Below, piece by piece: positions 1 to 11,488 of a stretch of DNA of 64,000 nt. The stretch is from Gonatopus flavifemur (lineage: Eukaryota; Arthropoda; Insecta; Hymenoptera; Dryinidae): contig JAFFJZ010000002.1 of NCBI GenBank assembly GCA_018340375.1, forward strand, positions 20,788,001-20,852,000. Reading direction: 5' to 3'. Position 1 is the stretch's first letter; each line of letters starts with the position of its first letter. The notes beneath the pieces were generated by a model that saw nothing but the letters and a program-made list of their open reading frames with translations, had not been told where the DNA came from and searched no databases. The position numbers and the translations under genes were made by a program.

Positions 1-28
1 AAGGCAGATTCTGTTCACAGTGTTTATA

Positions 29-322
29 CACTGAGAGTCCAATTTTTTAGATTGGAAGAAATTCTTCTTTGTCCTCATTCCAATAAATATTTTTTTCAAT
101 CAAAGAAAATTCAGTTGGAAGGAAAAAGTTTTCATCAAACTGAAACAAAGAACTTTCAAATTGTATAACAAAAATATACTCCTTTTTAAATTTGAAAAAA
201 ATTACTTCAACTCAATCAAAAATTTTCTCATTGAAATGAATTATTTTTCCCATTGAAAACAAGATTTGCCAGAATGAGGGCAAAGAAATTTTCTTCCAAT
301 CTAAGAAATTGGGTTCTCAGTG
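29..322. mobile_element. TA-flanked inverted-repeat MITE, family A copy 1
   Basis: Ends CACTGAGAGTCC... and the complement ...GGGTTCTCAGTG, flanked on both sides by TA (27-28, 323-324). The inverted arms extend about 60 bases and include the motif GAATGAGGGCAAAGAAA at 274-290 and its complement near 71-88. There is no coding capacity. TA duplication plus CA...TG ends suggests a Tc1/mariner-type transposase in trans (inference). Confidence 0.8.
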
Positions 323-441
323 TATAAAAATTCAAATTCCGTCAATATTTAGACTCATAATTTTTCCATTTAACCATTATTTTTCTCCTCGAAGGGTGTC
401 AAGAATACATCTATATTGAGTGTCATGCTATGTTCGCCTTA

Positions 442-733
442 CACTGAGAACCCAATTTTTTACACTTGGAGAAAATTTTTTTGCCCTCATTCTGATAAAT
501 CGTGTGTCCAATGGAAAAAATAATTCATGTCAACGGGAAAATTTTTTATTAAACTGAAATTACATTCTTCGAATTTGAGAAGAAATATATTTCTGTTTCG
601 ATTTGAAAATTCTTTGTTGCAATTTGATGAAAACTTTTTCTATTGAACTGAATTTTTTTTCATTGAAAAAAAGATTTATTAGAATGAGGGCAAAGAAAAT
701 TTTCTCCCAGGCTAAAAAATTGGATTCTCAGTG
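442..733. mobile_element. TA-flanked inverted-repeat MITE, family A copy 2
   Basis: Same family and length as the element at 29-322: CACTGAGAACCC at the left, complement at the right, TA at 440-441 and 734-735. The interior matches copy 1 in arrangement, including the GAATGAGGGCAAAG motif. A short reading frame at 603-815 crosses its right end and is not a gene. Confidence 0.8.
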
Positions 734-752
734 TAGACTCTTTAGAAACTAC

Positions 753-1084
753 GGGCCATCCTCATTTTCTACAAAAACCAGTATGAACACCATTTTTCTA
801 ATCTGCAGTACCTAATCACTGGATTGGTGATTCTTTTTAGTAAATAGTAGATAAAATACCATCCTCTCCAGCTAAATTGATGTAAATAAACCACACAGTT
901 AATTTTTTATTAAGCTTTGAAGCATCAAAAAGCACTGCGTGCTTTATTTACATAAATTTAGCTTGAGAGAATAGTATTTCATCTACTATTTACTATAAAA
1001 AAATTACCAATTCAGTAATTGAGTAGTACTACAGATTAGAAAAATTATGTTCACACTGATTTTTGTAGAAAATGAGAATGACCC
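753..1084. mobile_element. Palindromic foldback element
   Basis: The left arm starts GGGCCATCCTCATTTTC and the right arm ends with the complement GAAAATGAGAATGACCC. Arms of about 150 bases can pair, with the motifs TCTAATCTGCAGTAC / GTACTACAGATTAGA and TTTAGTAAATAGTAGAT / ATCTACTATTTACTA matching across the centre. No convincing target duplication was seen, so the transposon class is open. Confidence 0.7.
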
Positions 1085-1151
1085 ATACAGGCATTGTTAA
1101 ACTTCATTATTAACCAACTTTGTTCGAAATTTCATGGGAATAGTTCATAAA

Positions 1152-1398
1152 GAGGTGTGTGCGAGTACTCGAAATTTTCGAGTACTCTCGAGTCGAGTAT
1201 TTTGTACTACTCGAAATTCTCGAGTTACTCGATAATCTTCGAGTAATATGTCGATTTTCTTAGAATTATCATGAATTATCATATTATATACTTTTCGAGT
1301 CCTTGAAAATCTACCAGATACTGGAAAAATTTTTGGGTACTCGGTGAAACTTCAATTATTCGAGTCGCCTCGAAAAAATGACTACTCGCACACCCCTA
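1152..1398. mobile_element. hAT-like MITE with TCGAGTACTCGA repeats
   Basis: 247 bases, starting GAGGTGTGTGCGAGTA and ending TACTCGCACACCCCTA in inverted orientation. It is flanked by a perfect 8-bp direct repeat TTCATAAA (1144-1151, 1399-1406), as for hAT elements. The subterminal part is packed with CGAGTACTCGA-type palindromes, the usual place for transposase-binding repeats. No coding frame. It shares its terminus with the element at 34171-34894. It lies about 250 bases past the GMC stop, so it could lie near or within the 3' UTR. Confidence 0.85.
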
Positions 1399-1542
1399 TT
1401 CATAAATAAAATTCCATTTCACGAGCAATTAGGAGAAGACTTATTTCATTTAAATTTTTTCCGAAGTGTGAACTTTGAACTCTGCTCTGGCAGCATGAAA
1501 AATCAAATTTCAGTGCAAAATTCTCAAAGAACATAGTACTCA

Positions 1543-1548
1543 TTTATT
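1543..1548 (-). terminator. Candidate poly(A) signal of the GMC gene
   Basis: AATAAA on the minus strand, about 100 bases past the GMC stop codon at 1649-1651. Position and orientation fit a 3' end; AT-rich flanks lower its weight. Confidence 0.4.
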
Positions 1549-1648
1549 ACCTGATGGAAATATACTTTTCCATGACACAGTATTAATGCGAATCCTCTTG
1601 AATCATGAATCATATATTATTCGATTGCCTGAAAACATATCGCATGGA

Positions 1649-3520
1649 TCACCTCATCGATATAGCTCCCCAATCACTTTTAATGAGATCTGCTCCTTTC
1701 TCAGCTATCATGATAACTGGGGCATTGGTATTCCCACTGCATATGGTAGGCATTATAGACGCATCGATGACTCTCAAATTTTGAACACCGTGTACTCTCA
1801 ATCTGGGATCGACTACAGCTTTGGGATCTGAAGCAGGACCCATTTTTGCAGTACCAACAGGATGATAAATGGTCATCGTGATATGACGTATATGACACTC
1901 CCAATAAGCATCACTGCCAAACTTGAGATGTTTGCATCCAGGTAATTTGATGCGATGTACTCTAGATCCGAATTGCTTGAAGACTTTAGCCTCACTGACT
2001 TTCAATGCTATTTTTGCACCCTCGACGAGAGTAGCGATATCCGCAGGATCCGCAAAATAATTAGCATCGATTATAGGACTAGCGAAGGGATTAGAGTTTC
2101 TTAATCTCACGGTACCTCGAGATTTAGGTCTCAACAGAAGAGGCATTATCGTCCACGCATCTCTGTTGGCGATAGGTTTATACACCGTATCGTACACCTC
2201 ATCCGTCAAACCCAAAACTTTCCTCACTTGGAGACCACCGTCGGAATTGACAGACGCCGGAGCCATATGGAATTGAACGTCCGGATAGTCGGCCGACAGA
2301 TTCGCGTATTTGGTATTAACAAAAGCGTAACCTTCGACTCCACCTAACGTGGTCATGGGTCCTCTACCGTTTGCCACGTAATGCATCGTCATTGGTGCTG
2401 CTTGAAAACGATTCTGTACAATCGCGACTGGTTTATCAATCAAAAATGTCAAACCTCCCATTCCCACGTGATCTTGGAGATTATCACCCACTCTGAGATC
2501 TTTGAGTACCGGTATTCCAATTCTTTTCAAGTGCTCCTTAGGTCCGATGCCGGATAACATGAGAATTTGAGGTGTGTTGATCGCCCCTGCGGATAGAATA
2601 ATCTCTTTGCGAGCTTTAACGATTTGCCGCCGACCGTCTCGTACGAATTCGACGCCTACCGCTTTCAGCGTGAGAGGATCTATCAGAATTTTCATCACGT
2701 GAGAATTCATAGCCACGTGTATGTTTCTACGTAACCTGATGGGTCGTAGAAAAGCTTTAGCCGTGGAACATCTGCTACCTCTCCGAATGGTACCTTGAGC
2801 GATCATGAATCCAGTTTGCCGCGCACCATTTATGTCTCTATTTTCATAACCAATCTCCATCCCAGCTTGTACGAAGGCTACGACCAACGGTGTTCTCCAG
2901 GGAGACTCTTGAACCGTTAGAAACCCTCCAGTTGAATGATAAGGACTCTTGTTTAGATAAGGATTCCTATTGTCCTCAGATTTTTTAAAATAGTAAAGAG
3001 CTTGCTCGTAACCCCAACCAGGATTACCTAACGATTCCCAATGATCATAGTCTTTTCTGTTTCCTCTAACGTATAGCATGTAATTGAGAACACTGGAACC
3101 TCCCAAAACTCTCCCACGTGGCCAATTGCATCGACCACCTTTCATCCCCAAACACGCGCGTCCAGTCGATTCAGTCTTATACTTCCAATCCAATTTGGTC
3201 AATTGTAAGTAAGCCGCCAACGATGGCACATCCGTTATCTCATTTTCATCCGGTCCAGCCTCGAGTAGTAATACATTCCAATTTGGTATTTCGGATAATC
3301 TGTTTGCCACCACAGCTCCAGCTGATCCTCCTCCTATGACTATAAAATCATATTCCGAATTCAATGGGTATCTGTTTATCGGCCTACTTTCTGGATCCAA
3401 TTGATCGTAACGGTAGTAGGACAGGCCTGCTATCAACAACGGTATAAGCCAAAGGCTTGTACCCACCAAACCCAAAGCGCCTTTCAGTGCGGATGTGACT
3501 ACTATAGCGCTGAATACCAT
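1649..3520 (-). CDS. GMC oxidoreductase, glucose dehydrogenase (FAD, quinone)-like
   Basis: A 623-codon uninterrupted frame with base composition visibly richer in G+C than its flanks. Residues about 1-34 are hydrophobic, a likely signal peptide or membrane anchor, so the product is probably secreted or membrane-bound. A Rossmann FAD-binding loop GGGSAG lies at residues 63-68, followed by LLLEAGP at 84-90. GMC signature 1 ([18 protein letters not shown]) is at 136-153 and signature 2 ([15 protein letters not shown]) at 312-326. The C-terminal domain carries the catalytic-type His553 in HPVGTAKMG, and GNTNAP at 596-601, where the family places its second active-site residue (His or Asn). Length and motif order are those of complete insect GMC enzymes, which oxidise alcohol or sugar substrates with FAD. 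The substrate cannot be read from sequence. No intron, stop or frameshift was seen. The start has no in-frame upstream Met. A 5' UTR intron is possible. It is not claimed to be the Drosophila Gld orthologue. Confidence 0.95.
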   Translation of the reverse strand: MVFSAIVVTSALKGALGLVGTSLWLIPLLIAGLSYYRYDQLDPESRPINRYPLNSEYDFIVIGGGSAGAVVANRLSEIPNWNVLLLEAGPDENEITDVPSLAAYLQLTKLDWKYKTESTGRACLGMKGGRCNWPRGRVLGGSSVLNYMLYVRGNRKDYDHWESLGNPGWGYEQALYYFKKSEDNRNPYLNKSPYHSTGGFLTVQESPWRTPLVVAFVQAGMEIGYENRDINGARQTGFMIAQGTIRRGSRCSTAKAFLRPIRLRRNIHVAMNSHVMKILIDPLTLKAVGVEFVRDGRRQIVKARKEIILSAGAINTPQILMLSGIGPKEHLKRIGIPVLKDLRVGDNLQDHVGMGGLTFLIDKPVAIVQNRFQAAPMTMHYVANGRGPMTTLGGVEGYAFVNTKYANLSADYPDVQFHMAPASVNSDGGLQVRKVLGLTDEVYDTVYKPIANRDAWTIMPLLLRPKSRGTVRLRNSNPFASPIIDANYFADPADIATLVEGAKIALKVSEAKVFKQFGSRVHRIKLPGCKHLKFGSDAYWECHIRHITMTIYHPVGTAKMGPASDPKAVVDPRLRVHGVQNLRVIDASIMPTICSGNTNAPVIMIAEKGADLIKSDWGAISMR

Positions 3521-3593
3521 TTCGATTCTCTAACCAAATTCGAAATGATGATACGAGAATGATAGCTTCAAATCCTTCGATCGAATTCCATAA

Positions 3594-3602
3594 GTTTTTA
3601 TA
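3594..3602 (-). promoter_or_regulatory. Candidate TATA box of the GMC gene
   Basis: Read on the minus strand the sequence is TATAAAAAC, about 75 bases upstream of the GMC start codon. A TCATTC stretch, resembling an arthropod initiator, lies about 40 bases downstream (minus strand, 3562-3557). Spacing is slightly longer than the usual 30 bases. In such AT-rich DNA a chance match is quite possible. Confidence 0.3.
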
Positions 3603-6600
3603 GAATTGTCAAACATTGAAGGTAATTCAAATGTTTGAGATGTTCAAGTGGATATCCGGAGGTCGTGTCTCAATCTTTTCCAATCCACGAAACGAGAGAT
3701 AGACGACCGAATTTTTGTGCCTCATCGTTCTTCCGAGGATGTCAAATACTCCACCGTTGAAATCGTACTCTGAAAATGAAAGACACGTGTTTATAATTCT
3801 TCGAATTATGTTTACAAATTTAGAATATTTTGGTTGAATTATCGAAAGTAGTATGACGTAAAGATTCATTCAAATTAAATTTGGAATGAAATGAAATTCT
3901 TTTGTCTGGGAGATAATTGATGAGATAAACAAATGATTGTTCGTCAACCAGTATCTTGAGTCATAAAGACACAATAGAATATGAGTTCATTCACCAAAGT
4001 TGAATGTCTCTCAGTACAGTTTCTGGAGTTCGTTGAAACAAGCATAGTTTTAAAATACGAAATCTATTTATCTCATACACGTAACTACGTCATAAATACA
4101 TCAATACAAAAAATACAATATTTTTCCTGTCTTCCAACGTACATGCATGATAAACAAAAACATGATACGAGTTTGAGCATCATGTGAATGAAATTGTACA
4201 CCACTGAGTCAAGTGATTTTCCTGTTTATTTCTCAGTTTTTGTGATGATTCTCCACTATCGTCACTGATGAATTATAAGTGAGTGGAAAACAGTTGATTA
4301 TCTGATTTTAGATTGAAGGATACAGCGTTTTGATTGTTTTTGAGGTAATCAACGCTCTATAATATTGTGATCGGTGAGATTTTTTCTTGTACTAGATGCG
4401 CAACATCACAATCATTAGCGTTTGATTCTCTTTATCTGACGGAGAATCAATTACCGGAAATTAAAGCATGCGTTAATAAGAGTCTCACAAAATTGTGGAA
4501 CAATTCATACATCACACTGTATAAATAATCATGAATGAAATTTATAAAAGTTTTAAGAAAGAGAGGAAGAAAGAAGGTAAATCTTTAGAGAATACAATAA
4601 GATAAAATTTGAAGGGATAATGCTTCGACTTTGAACTCTAAGGTTTATCAAAAAACGCCGCAGTTTCGAAGAAGTTCTATTCTCCGAATAAAAAGAAATT
4701 TTATCCTTTCAATCACATTCAACTGAGTATTATAAAGACTCGTCTTCAAATATCGTCAAAATAAATGTTATTCATTATTCTTCTAATTGTCTGATTGAAA
4801 AAAATGTATATCCTGAATGTTTTATTCTGCATTTCAATCATAAATAAGAATCATTTCATTCGCGAAGAAGATACAAAAGAAGAGAATAAATAATGAATAC
4901 TTGAAATCTATGGAGCTACGAAATCTCATAAATTTCATGATACATATCATCACGCGGTGTGATTTCATTTGTTTTGTACCGCACCATTCAATTCTAATGA
5001 TCCATCTCATTATCAGTGAGAGGAGGAAGCAGGAAGATAAACAAATGAGAATCAACGTATGTTGCGAGCACCGTTGGATTATCATCTCAACGAATGGAAA
5101 GTGAAAGGTCTTTGTTCAAACGACTACAGAATTATGGCTTCTTTGATCTGGATAAGTTAGCATATTGGAAACCCTAGTAAATCAAGCTACAGTGTAAATG
5201 AACGTCTAAACACAACAACTTGTGTCACTGTCAACAATGACCTCTTTCAATGTTTTCTTTGTTAAACTCCACCGTGGGGTTCTTAATTAACAAGGTTACA
5301 ACATTGAATGGTACCCACGATTTCTTTGGAACGAGAAGGAAATATTTGATCGAAGTTTCCGATATGTGGTATGAAAACTTGAACTTGCAATAGTTTTCAT
5401 ATACTCATTGCAGGAAATAGTAACTGCTTAATTTCCATTGAATTCAATCAGTGCATTTGATATATTTGAAAAAATGGAGTTCTAATTTGGCAGTTGTGTG
5501 TAAGTTGGTGAGTAATAATGCGGTAATCTCATATTCATGGAGAAAGTTTAGTACCTGATATATACTGGTTGAGAATAAATCAATCTCATCATGCAATTTA
5601 TCGCAAACCTATGCATCTTGTTCAAACAATTAAATTCAAATCAAGTTCTACCTATCGTCAAATCGCGAACAGGTTTTCATCTGATTTATCTAGTCCTCGC
5701 ATGAAACCTAATATGATTCAACGATTGCGCAGTCTGCGTAATAATTAATGCTCTTGAATAAGACCATGAGATCAGTAAATTATCACCATTCACTCAGTGA
5801 CTTCATACCAGGTATTGGTGTTGTATGAAAACAATTGTGGTCTGTAGGAGATACCACAATGAGTTGATATCCTGGAGAATAAACGAGTCTTCACGGTAGG
5901 ATTGTGCATAAATTTGAGTGAAATTTTTTTTGTACAGCCTCGCTGACAGAACATCTCGTTTCGTTCTTTCATAAGAACAAAAAAACTCAAGGGATTTATT
6001 CTCAAATAGAAAGTATTGTTGAGTAGATTTTTTTCAGACTCAACAAATAAGGAAGATTCATCAAGGATCTGATACAACTAGACTTGGATTAGATACAAAT
6101 GATAATCTGGATAAATCAGAATTTAATAAATGAGTTTGATTTTGATAAAATTCTTCCCATGGATCTTATTTGCAATTCCTCAATAATGCGACTGAAATTT
6201 TCGAAAGAGAATGTCCCATAATAATTGAATATGTTTGTACCGTGTACAATTTGAGAAATATAATTTATGTATGTCACTTCTATTCTATTCTATTCACGTA
6301 CGATTTGAATTTCTCGTCGCCTTGCAACGAACGAGGTGTTTGATTGATATCATAAAGCATCTTTCATTGAATATGGTAGAAAAATCTGTGACAAATATTC
6401 TCCTTTGAACACTCGAAAGATTAATGACTCCCATCATTCTATGATTTCAAAGCCTCTTACACGACTCTTAAATCTTCTCAAGAGTCATTCTATGTAACTT
6501 CTAATTACCTAAAAGAACCAATTACAATGTTCTCATACTTCGAACAAGTGGTGTCTGTTTGAAATTATTTGTGAACATAGTTTTCTCCAGGAACTATTAT

Positions 6601-6782
6601 GCACCTTTCAGTTGCAGGTCATTTCTCAACTACAACAACGTTTCTGCTACAACGTTGTGGAAAATAATTTATTCTTCTTCACTCACACCAAGAGAAATTT
6701 CTTCAAATTGAGGCTGAAAAAGGTCTAAATTGTTCCACGATTTTTAAATTTTTGTAACGTTTTCGATGAAAGAGCCCACCCA
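3603..6782. other. Upstream intergenic stretch, no gene or element assigned
   Basis: AT-rich single-copy-looking DNA upstream of the GMC gene. The only item of note is a minus-strand frame at 3627-3869 preceded by a pyrimidine-rich TTTCATTTTCAG, a good splice acceptor, at about 3772-3783. It could mark a 5' UTR exon of the GMC gene, but no matching donor was identified. No inverted-repeat element was recognised here. Confidence 0.4.
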
Positions 6783-6784
6783 TA

Positions 6785-7154
6785 CACGGAGAAAAATGAA
6801 TTCGCTGTGGTAGCAAAATCTACTTTTGCTGAGTTCCTTTTGCCAAAGCAGCAAATTTTTTGCTGTGACAGCAAACTATTTGCTATTCCAGCAATCTTGT
6901 TAGCTGCGACAGCGAATTTTTAGCTATGGCAGCAAAAAATGTTTGCTATCCCAGCAAAATTGGTTTATTATTCCATATATAATACTGAAAATTTGCTGGC
7001 GGAGCAAACATTTTTTGCTGCCACAGCTGAAAAATTGCTGTCGTAGCTAACACGATTGCTGTTATAGCAAATTTTTAACTAGGTCAGCAAAAAATTTTGC
7101 TATTCTATATGTAATACCTCGATTTACTGTGTCAGCAAATTTTTTCTCTCCGTG
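6785..7154. mobile_element. TA-flanked MITE, family B (AGCAAA-rich) copy 1
   Basis: CACGGAGAAAAATG at the left, TTTTTTCTCTCCGTG at the right, TA at 6783-6784 and 7155-7156. The interior is a dense set of TTTGCTG / CAGCAAA words in both orientations, giving many short pairing options. It is nearly identical to the copy at 31736-32091. Non-coding. Confidence 0.85.
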
Positions 7155-7541
7155 TAGGGAAAGGGAAACATGACCCGATACTGGCTCAATGCTGCTGCCA
7201 GAGTTGCCAGTACTGGCAAATCCAAAGCTACCGAAGCTATCAAAACTGGCAAGAAGTCGACATGATCCCTGGTAGAAATTCCCGCTGGTGAACTATGAGG
7301 CCCTAATCAGTTCATCCTTTCTACTGACAAGGCACTAAACGGGAAAACTTCCCAGTAACTGGTGAGGGATGTAACGCGCTCACCAAATAAGGACTAATCA
7401 GGAAAACTAAGCAGATACTGGCGAGTAACTGATGAGGAACTTACCAGTACCTAATATGGCGTTTATTAGTCATTGATGAGGCACCAACCAATACCTCACA
7501 CAATGTTTATTAGTAACTGATAAGGCACTGAGCAGTAAAGG

Positions 7542-7798
7542 CACCGAGAGAAAAATTTACTAAAACAATAAAATATTTAATTGAATGATAGCAATGAAAT
7601 ACTTGGTGGATTCGAATGAAGTTTTGTTGAATCAACTATATATTTATTCAATGAAATCTTCAATAGTCTATGAAATATTTTGTCGATGAAAATAGGTATT
7701 TAATTGATTCGATAAAATGTTATTCAAATTAACGAATTGTTCCATTGTGACTATTCGATTAAATATTTTATTATTCAAGAAAATTTTTTCTCTCAGAG
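7542..7798. mobile_element. MITE with ATTTAATTGA-rich interior (family E copy 1), nested
   Basis: CACCGAGAGAAAAATTT at the left and AAATTTTTTCTCTCAGAG at the right, TA on the right side only. The interior has ATGAAATATTT / AAATATTT words on both strands, like the element at 44894-45155. It sits inside the family L span 7267-8943. Confidence 0.6.
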
Positions 7799-7980
7799 TA
7801 ATACATGAAAAGTACGAATTTGAAAGAATATCAGTGTTGAGAATCGCTGATTACTTTGTGTAAGATTATGAATATATAAAAAAAATATTCTGTGAAGGAA
7901 TAAAAATACATTCTTCAATAATCCATTGTTGAATCAACGAAGAAATGTAAATGTATCCGAAACTGTTCATATATTCGCTG

Positions 7981-8240
7981 CACTGAGAAAAATCTGCATT
8001 GTAGAAATCATGTTTCAATATAGTGATGTATTTGACAGTGAAAAATACATTATTTTGGTTATTATTACCATGAGTTAGGTGATAAATACCATCTTTTTAG
8101 TGAATCAAACCGAATGTACGGTGAAATTCAACACTGGAAAGGTACTTTTCACTTTTGAAAGGGTGGCTTCAGTTTCCATTATTTGACGGGTGAAAAATAT
8201 ACGAAATAGAGGTTATTTTCAAATTTCATTTTTCTCAGTG
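7981..8240. mobile_element. CACTGAGAAAAAT-ended MITE, nested
   Basis: The ends CACTGAGAAAAATCTG and ATTTCATTTTTCTCAGTG are inverted, 260 bases apart. The interior has GTGAAAAATAC-like words on both arms. No clear target duplication. It lies within the family L span 7267-8943. Confidence 0.6.
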
Positions 8241-8661
8241 TGTTGCTAGGAGATGACAACGTTTTTTCCATTAGAATCAATTATGAATCAAATAAAATTT
8301 ATATGCTCTATGTAATATAACGTAGTCCTTATTATTTTACATCCAAGATTGAAAAAACACAGCGAACTAGCAAACTGACTAGACTTCTACTGAAATAATT
8401 GAATTCATAAATAATTTTTCGACGTGACAGATTTTCCATCTATTTCCCCTATTTTTCATGATTTGTGAGTAGATAATCTTCAAGAGTCCGTTTTATCGAT
8501 GAAATGATCGAGAAATGAACATTTTTCGCAAGGTCTGGATTTGCTTTCAATTTCAAAGTAAATCTAACAACAATATTACCATATCCAATAACACGTATGA
8601 ATGATAGTTTTCGCACTTCGTCAGGATTGAAAAGCTACCATCTGTCTTCATTTCGTGTATA

Positions 8662-8900
8662 CACGCAGTGAAAAATTGCATTTGTTAAATAGTTTTATCC
8701 CATTATTACCAATTAGTGCAACTTATTAAATAAGGATAAGTAACTTATTAGTTTAGACCAAACAACACTAATCAGTTCAACTTATTGAATAATCATGAGT
8801 AACTCACTAGTTTTACCCAACCAACGCTAATTGAATCAAACTCGTCAGTTACTAACTATTGCCACGCTAGGTTTTTTCAATTAGTTTTTTCTCTTTAGTG
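8662..8900. mobile_element. Degenerate CAC...GTG MITE rich in ACTAATTAGT words
   Basis: The left end CACGCAGTGAAAAATTG follows TA at 8660-8661, and the right end is TTTTTTCTCTTTAGTG. The interior repeats words like CAACTTATTAAATAA and AACTAGT. It resembles in style the element at 46595-46847. The right side lacks TA, so boundaries are approximate. Confidence 0.45.
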
Positions 8901-8998
8901 CCTCATCAGACATAAGGAAGAACTTGTGACATTTCTACCAGGGATGACATCATTTGAAGTGAAAGCCATTTTCAGTCCCCACACAGCACTCGTTGTCT

Positions 8999-9554
8999 AA
9001 AAGATATCTTCAGAAATAATTAATAACAATGCAAGAAGTTTCATGTAACATGAATAGACATCTTTTAGAAGTCTTGAACTGTTCTTACTTCTAAAAGATA
9101 TCTCCAAGAACGTTGTCAGAAACCTTTTAGAATTTTCTAAAAGACATCTTCCAAAAATTTCTCAAAAGTTTCTGAAAACGGTCTTGGAGATATTTTTTAG
9201 AAGTAAGAACAGTTTAAGACTTCTGAAAGATATCTATTCATGTCGCATAAGACGGCTTGAGTTATTCTTAACCCTCTAACCGTAACCCCGGTCTCACAGA
9301 CCGCTATCAAAATTGTATTTGCTCGTAATTCGAACTTTTTTGGTTAAATTGTTTGACATTTCATTCCTACTCTGCACAGAATTGCTCACTAAGTTCTGTA
9401 CATAAGCCCACTATCCTACCTCGTAGACATTTCTAATGATTTAAAAAATGTGTTCTTCACTTCTAACAACTTTGAATATCTAGAAGAAGGTGATAGCGGT
9501 CTGTTAGACCGGGGGTTACGGTTTAAGGGTTAATTATTTTTGAAGATATCTTTT
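8999..9554. mobile_element. Palindromic element with a TTAA MITE in its right arm
   Basis: The left arm begins AAAAGATATCTTCAGAAAT and the right arm ends with its complement, TGAAGATATCTTTT. Inner arms match strongly: CATGAATAGACATCTTTTAG at 9048-9067 has its complement at about 9222-9242. The right arm is interrupted by the 258-base TTAA-flanked element 9272-9529. Without it the palindrome is about 294 bases. Outer boundaries are approximate. Confidence 0.65.
9272..9529. mobile_element. piggyBac-like MITE (TTAA target)
   Basis: The left end is CCCTCTAACCGTAACCCC and the right end the complement GGGGGTTACGGTTTAAGGG. Both are followed inward by GGTCTNACAGACCGCTATCA or its complement, and flanked by TTAA at 9268-9271 and 9530-9533. 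TTAA targets with CCC-start ends are diagnostic of the piggyBac superfamily. 258 bases, non-coding, so moved in trans. Confidence 0.85.
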
Positions 9555-11488
9555 GAAATTATGAGCGCTATGTGGGTACTGTTCGTTCGTAAGCGCCGAC
9601 TATGGTAGAATTCTGGCATTTCAATTTTGTCCAAACAGTATCGACCCAAGACTGTATGTCCATTCAAATCAATATCGTTTGAAATTCCTCGAATAGGTCG
9701 TGCCAATTGAAAAAATGTGAATAATCCTAGATAGATACAATTGTTTCCGTCAAAGTTTGGTGAATATAAACTTGCCAGTACCAGGCCATTTGTCGATTTC
9801 GGCCATTTCCACATGGACATCATCAGAATTGAGTTTCAAGGAACACTTCTTCACGTTCTATCTCAAAACGTCATTGTATACGTAAAAAACATATTGAATT
9901 TTCAACAAATACATGAAATGCGATTCATATTCCCATTTTTCTGAACAATTATTTGAAAATCAATCCTGTTGGTTCCTATGAAAGGAAAGAGAATGTCTGT
10001 AAAGAGACGAATTTGTCGAGTAACGGGAGAAGCATTAAAAAAAAAAAAATATATATATATATATGTCGCAATTCAATCCATGAATCTCGCACGTTTTATC
10101 GAAACGATTATTTTACATACATATTTGTTCACCTTCTTTATTCTGTAGGAAATGAATTAGCGGTTGAAAGAAACTTAAAATGTGTCAATTAAATCCTGGA
10201 ATTAGCGAATTCAATGCAATAGGTGAGTTCGATTAGGGTCATCAAGTACAATGGAACAAACCAAATGAAAGAAATGAAATGATTTGAGCGAATGTTATTC
10301 ATATTTTGTTTTAATCTTCTCATATACAAAGCGTTAACTTTTCGCACAGCTGAGAATATCAGTAAAAATCCGCACCCATTAGAGAATTTTACCCATCAGC
10401 ATTGTGTTTCTCAACGAAATAATCGGAATTGCGGAACTTATCAAAACATTGAATAACATTGCGCCTTTTTCTTCCACTTGTTGAACGAACAGATGGTGAT
10501 CTCGTAACAGATGCAGGGGAAAGGAGAGAAAGTATTCCGCTGACCACGTAAGTTTTTAATACAAACAAAACACCACTTACACATATACACAATTTCTCCT
10601 CCTATAAAGTGCAAATTATCAAGACAGTGCTGCCGTGAGTTACGTTATGAGATCTCTCAATTTCGTTCACCGCGTGCACAATTATTAGAGACTCAAGAGC
10701 GTTTACGTTCACATCGTTCTTGACCATGACAACATTCTTCCTCGTAATTGGAACGTCACAAATGCGCCTACGTTATTAGTTATCTTTTCTTCAGCGTTAT
10801 GAATTTTTTTCTCTTCTCGCATTTCACGTCTCGAACAATTTTACTATTCGAAAAACCACGTGGAGTGTGAAATTTCAAACCTTCTAATAACAAATTAATG
10901 AATTCGTGAGCGGAGAAACGATGTTCCTGATATTCTTCGTTCCGAAGGGGGATGGGTTACGTAAAAGATTTATATGTGGCTAGTTGTTGTATTTCCTGAA
11001 GTCGAATATGATTTTTAATTACTAGACCTTCGTGTGTGGATCCTATGTTGGAAGGTGCTGATTTCATAATTAGATACGCATCTGCTTTTTTTCCTCTATG
11101 TTATATAAACACTCCGGTTTTGTGAGTGTATACAATATCAAGGTACGAGAAAAGTGAAATGGAACAAGGTCGATGTCGAAATATTTCATCTTTCGACTCA
11201 TAAATTCTATGAATAATGGATTGGTTTGGAAGTCATGGGGATTTGTCTGTGAACTTGAATATTTTCTTTCGAGTGTTGGATAATGCATTGGTTCTGTTCT
11301 TCATAATTTTTACAAATTTACAGTACAGAAATTTTCTAAAATTTAATTGAAAAATTCCTACTGATTTAACCATTGACAAAGCTTGCACTGATTGCTAATG
11401 AAATTTCACTCATTCTTGAATTCACGATATTTCTTCACCATGTACTGTACTCAGTTCCAAATTTCTAAGCTATTTTTTCTGTTTTCCG
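9555..11488. other. No gene or element assigned
   Basis: AT-rich, no supported frame. It contains a simple-sequence run of A followed by (AT)n at 10036-10064. Around 10640-10810 the composition is slightly richer in CG dinucleotides, with no recognisable gene. Confidence 0.4.
10036..10064. repeat. A/(AT)n microsatellite
   Basis: A run of about 12 A residues followed by about eight AT units. Simple sequence. Confidence 0.9.

Larger units (their letters stand above)
7267..8943. mobile_element. CCCTGGTAGAAAT-ended element (family L), with nested MITEs
   Basis: The left end is CCCTGGTAGAAATT and the right end the complement ATTTCTACCAGGG. An imperfect GACAT repeat lies just outside both ends. 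The left part (7318-7541) carries repeated AGTAACTGATGAGGCAC-like words. Three CAC...GTG elements appear to be inserted: 7542-7798, 7981-8240 and 8662-8900. The span without them is then about 920 bases. No protein-coding frame was found. Confidence 0.55.

Noticed and set aside
1586..1904. Short frames on both strands over the 3' part of the GMC gene
   Set aside because: Shadows of the strongly supported GMC reading frame.
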